The notes beneath the pieces were generated by a model. The model saw nothing but the letters and a program-made list of their open reading frames with translations, ran no database searches and was not told the DNA's origin. Positions 62,406 through 64,000 of a stretch of 64,000 nt of DNA are shown one piece after another. The translations under genes and the position numbers were made by a program. Source of the stretch: Flavobacterium psychrophilum (lineage in GTDB: Bacteria > Bacteroidota > Bacteroidia > Flavobacteriales > Flavobacteriaceae); contig CAMCFT010000004.1 of NCBI GenBank assembly GCA_945874225.1, positions 1 through 64,000 on the forward strand, read 5' to 3'. Positions within the stretch are counted from its first letter, which is position 1; the number at the start of each line of letters is the position of its first letter.

Positions 62406-64000
<1,595 letters not shown>

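Overview
The window is AT-rich chromosomal DNA from a member of the Bacteroidota, almost certainly a Flavobacterium or close relative. Evidence: promoters of the TAnnTTTG type in front of many genes and no Shine-Dalgarno pattern; two very large surface or secreted proteins with type IX secretion features (SprB-like repeats, GEVED domain, C-terminal sorting domains); a DUF5723/OmpA outer-membrane protein; type III glutamine synthetase; the long Bacteroidota form of PurM; and a fused IcmF mutase. No tRNA, rRNA, transposase, prophage or CRISPR array was seen. Most of the window is core chromosome, with gene order typical of Flavobacteriia as far as I know it.

Layout. 1-5000: PhoD-like phosphatase, YhcC-type radical SAM protein, 6-phosphofructokinase, GNAT acetyltransferase, small secreted protein. 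5113-5845: HigBA-type toxin-antitoxin module whose promoter lies in a perfect 44-bp palindrome. 5986-10529: RluD-PASTA operon, divergent Ddl and CoaD, a PhnA-domain protein and a lipoprotein. 10565-11441: ParDE module bracketed by two copies of one terminator-like repeat. 11440-15463: DbpA-type helicase, NUDIX, PyrE, SRPBCC, BirA. 15559-20389: rsfS-ftsH followed by a LUD protein-cdsA-psd-ACBP lipid cluster. 20514-23568: lipoprotein superoxide dismutase and lipoprotein alpha-amylase. 23854-32031: OstA/LptA-like protein, aminotransferase, TPR protein, AroE and hypotheticals. 32145-39385: PurM, two divergent glutamine synthetases of different families, TerC, DUF1543. 39692-47678: a secreted metalloprotease with FN3 repeats and a 1409-aa adhesin-like protein. 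48248-55371: a tandem stem-loop array, IcmF, DUF4197, PurU, catalase. 55560-56294: a gene-free array of four repeats of about 185 bp, each looking like a complete small-RNA gene. 56344-64000: alpha/beta hydrolase, PyrF, DUF5723/OmpA protein, RF1 and the 3' part of katG, which runs off the window.

Genes that appear to work together: both toxin-antitoxin modules; ftsH and the phospholipid genes cdsA and psd with ACBP; pyrE and pyrF (pyrimidines), purM and purU (purines/folate); glnN and the GSII gene (nitrogen assimilation); catalase, KatG and the exported SOD (oxidative stress).

The most unusual non-coding content is the tandem small-RNA-like array at 55560-56294 and a dispersed element with five copies in the window. 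The element has two conserved boxes, GACCCGAG and CGAACnGGCGAAG, around a variable and partly self-complementary insert. Three genes also have a TAnnTTTG box ending exactly 4 nt before the start codon, which predicts leaderless mRNAs. All functional calls rest on motifs and family knowledge; nothing was searched against a database.
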